DNA of 64,000 bases from contig NZ_BOOY01000002.1 of assembly GCF_016863475.1 (NCBI RefSeq), forward strand, positions 89,428 to 153,427. The letters run 5' to 3'. This stretch comes from Spirilliplanes yamanashiensis (GTDB lineage Bacteria > Actinomycetota > Actinomycetes > Mycobacteriales > Micromonosporaceae). Each line of letters starts with the position of its first letter. Within the stretch, counting starts at the first letter, position 1. Both the position numbers and the translations under genes were made by a program. The notes under the pieces are model-generated. The model saw nothing but the letters and a program-made list of their open reading frames with translations, was not told the origin of the DNA and did no database searches. This document shows, piece after piece, positions 60,369 through 64,000 of this stretch.

Positions 60369-60769
60369 GCCTGCTTGGTCTCCCAGAAGATCTTGGAGAT
60401 CTGCTCGATCTTCGCGAGGAGCTGGTCGGCGACCCCGGGGTCGACCGAGCCCTTGGCGCCGGAGGCGCCGGCCAGCTTGGTGGCCTCGTTGAACAGCTGG
60501 TGCAGCTCGGGGTACTTCTCGAAGTGCGGGGGCTTGAAGTAGTCGGTCCAGAGCACCCACAGGTGGTGCTTCACGAGCTCGGCCCGCTGCTCCTTGATCA
60601 GGATGGCCCGGGTGCGGAACTCCGGGTCGGTGTTGGCCTGGTACTTCTCCGCGATGGCCTTGACGGACTCCGCCTCGATCCGGGCCTGAGCCGGGTCGTA
60701 GACGCCGCACGGCAGGTCGCAGTGGGCGCTCACCAGGGTGCGCGGCGTGAACATCCGCGGAAGTCGCAT
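60365..60769 (-). CDS. sodN: nickel superoxide dismutase
   Basis: A 134-residue protein: a 15-residue leader MRLPRMFTPRTLVSA, then the mature N-terminus HCDLPCGVYDP, which forms the nickel hook (His1, Cys2, Cys6). The helical remainder is typical. It is cleaved by SodX, encoded divergently. GGAGG lies before ATG 60769. Downstream GNAT gene overlaps. Confidence 0.97.
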   Translation of the reverse strand: MRLPRMFTPRTLVSAHCDLPCGVYDPAQARIEAESVKAIAEKYQANTDPEFRTRAILIKEQRAELVKHHLWVLWTDYFKPPHFEKYPELHQLFNEATKLAGASGAKGSVDPGVADQLLAKIEQISKIFWETKQA

Positions 60770-60854
60770 GAGGACCCCTCCAAGAAATTTGCGATGATCC
60801 GGGTCCGACACTACTCCTTACAGAAGTGCCCGCACGGGCTAGGGGACTGATGCC

Positions 60855-61190
60855 ATGAAGTGGCAGTTGCCGCTGTTCGCCGCGTTGGTGCAGGGGCCCA
60901 GCATGGCGCCGACGCTGCGGCACGGCGACGCCCTGCTGGTGCGCCGGGCCACCCGGGCCCGGCCGGGCCGGGTGGTGGTGGCGCGGTTCCGGTCGCGGCC
61001 GGACCTGCTCGTCGTCAAGCGGGTGGTGCGCGCCGTCGACGGCGGCTGGGAGCTGCGCGGCGACAACCCGCTGGTCACGGACGACAGCCGGGCGTACGGC
61101 GTCGCCGACCTCGTCGGGGTGGTCGTCTGCAAATACTGGCCGCGGCCCGCGCGGCTAGGTTACCCTCCAGTAGGTCGCGACGCACCGTAG
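60855..61190 (+). CDS. sodX: SodX, nickel superoxide dismutase maturation protease
   Basis: A 111-residue signal-peptidase-like protease (S26 family) without a membrane helix: the nucleophile Ser is in QGPSMAPTLRHGD and the general-base Lys in LLVVKRVVR, with a GDN later (RGDNPLVTDDSR). Pairs with sodN and removes its leader. ATG 60855, 85 bases from the divergent sodN start; the shared intergenic stretch holds both promoters. Confidence 0.93.
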   Translation: MKWQLPLFAALVQGPSMAPTLRHGDALLVRRATRARPGRVVVARFRSRPDLLVVKRVVRAVDGGWELRGDNPLVTDDSRAYGVADLVGVVVCKYWPRPARLGYPPVGRDAP

Positions 61191-61293
61191 CTCGCGACCA
61201 CGCCCCGGGTGACCCCCGCAGCGCTGCCGGACCGCGCACACTCGCGCCTCCCAGCCGGCCGCGACCATCACGTCCTGCCTGCGAGGAGTCCCC

Positions 61294-62436
61294 GTGACCG
61301 TGCTCAGCACACCCATCGATCCCGTTTTCGACCTGCACCGCGGCGGCAAGATGGCCGTCGCCGCCACCGTCCCGCTGGCCTCGCGCGAGGACCTGTCCCT
61401 CGCGTACACCCCCGGGGTCGCCACGGTCTGCGAGCGCATCGCCGCCGAGCCCGCGCTGGTGCGCGACTACACCTGGGTCGGCAACGCCGTCGCGGTGGTC
61501 ACCGACGGCACCGCCGTGCTCGGGCTCGGCGACATCGGCCCGCAGGCGGCCATGCCCGTCATGGAGGGCAAGGCGATCCTGTTCAAGCAGTTCGGCGGCG
61601 TCGACGCCGTGCCGATCTGCCTGGACACCAAGGACCCCGACGCGATCGTCGCGGCCGTCACCGCCATCGCGCCGTCGTTCGGCGGCATCAACCTCGAGGA
61701 CATCAGCGCCCCGCGCTGCTTCGACATCGAACGCCGCCTGGACGCCGCCCTGCCGATCCCCGTCTTCCACGACGACCAGCACGGCACCGCCATCGTCACC
61801 CTGGCCGCGCTGCGCAACGCCGCCCGGCTGCTGGGCCGCGACCTCGGCGACCTGCGGGTCGTCATCAGCGGCGCGGGCGCGGCCGGCATCGCGGTCGCCC
61901 GCATGCTGATCACCGGCGGCGTCGACCCGGCCCGGCTGGCGGTGTGCGACTCCCGCGGCGTCCTGGCGCCCGGCCGCACCGACCTGAACCCGGAGAAGGC
62001 GGCACTGGCGGCCGACACCCGCCCGCGCGGCGGCTCGGCGGCGGACGCGCTGCGCGGCGCCGACGTCTTCATCGGACTGTCCGGCGGGCGGGCCGACGTC
62101 AGCGCGATGGCGCCCGGCGGCATCGTGTTCGCGCTGGCCAACCCCACCCCCGAGGTGCACCCGGACGTCGCCGCCCGGTACGCGGCCGTGGTCGCCACCG
62201 GCCGCAGCGACTTCCCGAACCAGATCAACAACGTGCTGGCGTTCCCGGGTGTCTTCCGCGGCGCCCTGGACGCCGGCGCGAGCACCGTCACCCCGGCCAT
62301 GAAGCTCGCCGCGGCCGGCGCGATCGCCGCCGTCGCCGCGGACGACCTGCGGCCGGACGCGATCGTCCCGTCCGCTCTGGACCCGCGGGTGGCCCCGGCG
62401 GTCGCGGCGGCGGTGGCGGCGGCCTGGCGCGCCTGA
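61294..62436 (+). CDS. malic enzyme (NAD(P)-dependent)
   Basis: A 380-residue enzyme that oxidatively decarboxylates malate to pyruvate. Motifs: [11 protein letters not shown] (catalytic Tyr), [13 protein letters not shown] (catalytic Lys), [15 protein letters not shown] (metal Asp), and [17 protein letters not shown] (NAD(P) Rossmann). NAD- or NADP-preference cannot be read with certainty. GTG start with AGGAG upstream. No linked gene of malate uptake. Confidence 0.94.
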   Translation: MTVLSTPIDPVFDLHRGGKMAVAATVPLASREDLSLAYTPGVATVCERIAAEPALVRDYTWVGNAVAVVTDGTAVLGLGDIGPQAAMPVMEGKAILFKQFGGVDAVPICLDTKDPDAIVAAVTAIAPSFGGINLEDISAPRCFDIERRLDAALPIPVFHDDQHGTAIVTLAALRNAARLLGRDLGDLRVVISGAGAAGIAVARMLITGGVDPARLAVCDSRGVLAPGRTDLNPEKAALAADTRPRGGSAADALRGADVFIGLSGGRADVSAMAPGGIVFALANPTPEVHPDVAARYAAVVATGRSDFPNQINNVLAFPGVFRGALDAGASTVTPAMKLAAAGAIAAVAADDLRPDAIVPSALDPRVAPAVAAAVAAAWRA

Positions 62437-62467
62437 CGCCGGCGGCGGGAGGCGTAGGTTCGGCACC

Positions 62468-63418
62468 ATGCGTGCCGCCTACGCCTCCGCCATCGACGCC
62501 GATGACCCGCTCGCCGCGCTGAGCGTCGGCGACCTCGCCGCCCCGGAACCGCCCGACGGGTGGGTCACCGTCGACGTGCGGGCCAGCTCGCTGAACCACC
62601 ACGACCTGTGGTCGCTGCGCGGCGTCGGCCTGCCCGCCGACCGCCTGCCGATGATCCTCGGCTGCGACGCCGCCGGGATCGGCCCGGACGGCCGCGAGGT
62701 CGTCGTGCACGCGGTCGTCGAGGACCCGGCCGACCCGCGCGGCTTCTCGCTGCTGTCCGAGCGGCACCCCGGCACGTTCGCCGAACGGGTGTCGGTGCCC
62801 GCCGCCAACGTCGTCGCCAAGCCCGCCGGACTGTCCTTCACGGACGCGGCCTGCCTGCCCACGGCCTGGCTCACCGCCTACCGGATGCTCACCACCCGCG
62901 GCCGGGTGGACGAGGCCGAGGCCGTGCTCGTGCAGGGCGCCGGCGGCGGCGTCGCCACCGCCGCCGTCGTGCTCGCGGCCGCCATGGGCAAGCGGGTGTA
63001 CGCCACCAGCCGCGACGCCGGCAAACGCGAGCGCATCGCCGCCCTGGGCGCCACCGCCGTCGAGCCGGGCGGCCGCCTGCCCGAACGGGTCCAGGTGGTC
63101 ATCGAGTCGGTGGGCGCGCCGACGTTCGAACACTCCCAGAAGTGCGCGGCCCCGGGCGCCCGGATCGTCGTCTGCGGCGCGACCGGCGGCATGGTCGCCC
63201 CGCTCAACCTGCCGCGGGTCTTCATGATGCAGCTCGACGTGCTGGGCAGCTCGATGGGCACGGCGGCCGAGCTGGCGGCCCTCATGGACCTGCTCGTCGA
63301 ACGGGACATCCGGCCGGTGGTCGACTCGGTGCACGGCTTCTCGCAGGTGCGCGACGCGTTCGCGCGGCTGGAACGCGGGGACGTCTTCGGCAAGATCGTC
63401 CTCGACCACACCCGCTGA
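62468..63418 (+). CDS. zinc-binding-type alcohol dehydrogenase/quinone oxidoreductase
   Basis: A 316-residue MDR-family oxidoreductase: LNHHDLWSLRGVGLPADRLPMILGCDAAGI in the catalytic domain, GRVDEAEAVLVQGAGGGVATAAVVLAAAM as the NADPH-binding Rossmann loop, then VTSRDAGKRERIAALGATAV. The zinc-ligand Cys/His set of true alcohol dehydrogenases is not obvious, so it is likely a quinone-oxidoreductase-type enzyme. It lies 31 bases after the malic enzyme and is likely co-transcribed. Confidence 0.92.
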   Translation: MRAAYASAIDADDPLAALSVGDLAAPEPPDGWVTVDVRASSLNHHDLWSLRGVGLPADRLPMILGCDAAGIGPDGREVVVHAVVEDPADPRGFSLLSERHPGTFAERVSVPAANVVAKPAGLSFTDAACLPTAWLTAYRMLTTRGRVDEAEAVLVQGAGGGVATAAVVLAAAMGKRVYATSRDAGKRERIAALGATAVEPGGRLPERVQVVIESVGAPTFEHSQKCAAPGARIVVCGATGGMVAPLNLPRVFMMQLDVLGSSMGTAAELAALMDLLVERDIRPVVDSVHGFSQVRDAFARLERGDVFGKIVLDHTR

Positions 63419-63554
63419 CCTGGGAGCACGCCGGTCGATCTCCCACGGAGGCATTTCGGGGGACAATCCGTCCACTGACTGATCCGGTCCGGCGCTCGGC
63501 TCGTATCTCGATTCGGTAACACCGCAGTGGTGGCAACCGGAAGGGGAGCGGCAC

Positions 63555-64000
63555 ATGGTGCGTCGAGGCAGAGACGGCAGGGCCAAGAAACTACTGCTGG
63601 GGGCGGCGGCGGCCGTGATCCTGGGGAGCAGCTTCGCGGTGAGCACGGGCTTCGGCAACGCCGCCGTCGAGACCGACTGCGGGGCCCAGCAGGGAGCCGC
63701 CGGCGGTCCGGGTCAGGGCGGTCCGGGTCAGGGCGGTCCGGGTCAGGGTGGTGCTGCCGGCGATGACGCGGACGCGGGTGGTCCTGGTCAGGGCGGTGCG
63801 GGTGAGGGTGGTCCAGGTCGGGGTGGTCGCGGTCAGGGTGGCGCTGCCGACGATGACGCGGACGCGGGTGGTCCTGGTCAAGGCGGCGCGGGTCAGGCCG
63901 GTGCGGGTCAGGGTGGTCCGGGTCGGGGTGGTCGCGGTCAGGGTGGCGCTGCCGACGATGACGCGGATGCGGGTGGTCCGGGTGGTCCGGGTGGTCCGGG
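63555..64000 (+). CDS. secreted Gly/Pro-rich repeat protein, cut by window end
   Basis: A signal peptide (about 1-37, KKLLLGAAAAVILGSSFAVS) followed by a low-complexity Gly-rich region with GGPGQ, GGPGR and GGRGQ units and repeated acidic DDADA blocks. It runs without stop to the window end, about 148 codons so far. AAGGGGAG lies before ATG 63555. No function is recognisable; it could be a surface protein with collagen-like repeats, though the Gly-x-y period is irregular. Confidence 0.7.
   Translation, partial: MVRRGRDGRAKKLLLGAAAAVILGSSFAVSTGFGNAAVETDCGAQQGAAGGPGQGGPGQGGPGQGGAAGDDADAGGPGQGGAGEGGPGRGGRGQGGAADDDADAGGPGQGGAGQAGAGQGGPGRGGRGQGGAADDDADAGGPGGPGGP
63762..63956 (+). repeat. long in-frame repeats in Gly-rich gene
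   Basis: Two near-identical units (63762-63851, 90 bases; 63852-63956, 105 bases) encoding DDADAGGPGQ ... GGPGRGGRGQGGAAD; the second has an extra 15 bases. A third copy begins at 63957. Confidence 0.8.

Overview
The window is very GC-rich actinobacterial chromosome with strong third-position GC bias, many GTG (and some TTG/CTG) starts and Shine-Dalgarno sites. Two WhiB-type Fe-S proteins, a SigR/RsrA redox sigma/anti-sigma pair, a 24-residue ribosomal protein bL37-like gene, an F420-type nitroreductase, several RsbW-like ATPases and a nickel superoxide dismutase fit Actinomycetia; the gene mix suggests Micromonosporaceae, but family level is inference. There is no phage, plasmid or CRISPR signal; one intact IS481-type insertion sequence is present.

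Layout. 0.2-7 kb: YgjP-like metallopeptidase, DUF2342 zincin, PDZ/Lon-like protease and UPF0182 membrane protein (order similar to the mycobacterial Rv3193c-Rv3195 area), then an initiator tRNA. 7-25 kb: PNPOx-fold protein, HSL-type hydrolase interrupted upstream by the IS, a DUF1501/DUF1800 Tat-exported pair, spermidine-synthase-like methyltransferase, several exported proteins (TasA/SipW-like, excalibur, GH16, lamin-tail), a MEDS-ATPase, two tandem MT0933-type antitoxin-like genes coupled to malQ, purC and a GH46 chitosanase. 26-31 kb: glpK and two further GH16 enzymes with different carbohydrate-binding tails. 31-40 kb: signalling region with an ATPase, a NarL-type two-component pair, an F420-reductase/hemerythrin fusion, a DUF5709 protein, a sigma factor fused to a STAS domain, a convergent STAS-ATPase fusion, SDR, glycosyltransferase and EamA transporter. 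40-58 kb: a conserved actinobacterial block (hisN-rsgA-aroA, SRAP, Wbl, sigR-rsrA, bL37, biotinyl-domain protein, PdtaS-like kinase, sulfite-reduction operon with a Cys leader peptide, whiB1, lipid kinase). 58-64 kb: GntR regulator, orphan RsbW-like protein, sodN/sodX, malic enzyme, quinone oxidoreductase and the start of a Gly-rich repeat protein that runs off the window.

The most unusual item is the pair at 34.98-37.0 kb. A SigB/SigF-type sigma factor carries its own C-terminal STAS domain, and its end-to-end convergent neighbour is a STAS domain fused to an RsbW-like ATPase. Both STAS domains lack the serine that is normally phosphorylated in partner switching. Candidate SigB-type promoters (GNNT-N15/16-GGGTAC) sit immediately before the flanking DUF5709 and SDR genes, so this may be a compact, locally acting stress-sigma module. 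Other notable regulation includes a SigR-type autoregulatory promoter with a long SigR isoform, CRP-like sites before whiB1, a palindromic operator shared by two GH16 genes, a hairpin covering an antitoxin ribosome-binding site, and a tandem array of small palindromes at 55.8-56.0 kb.
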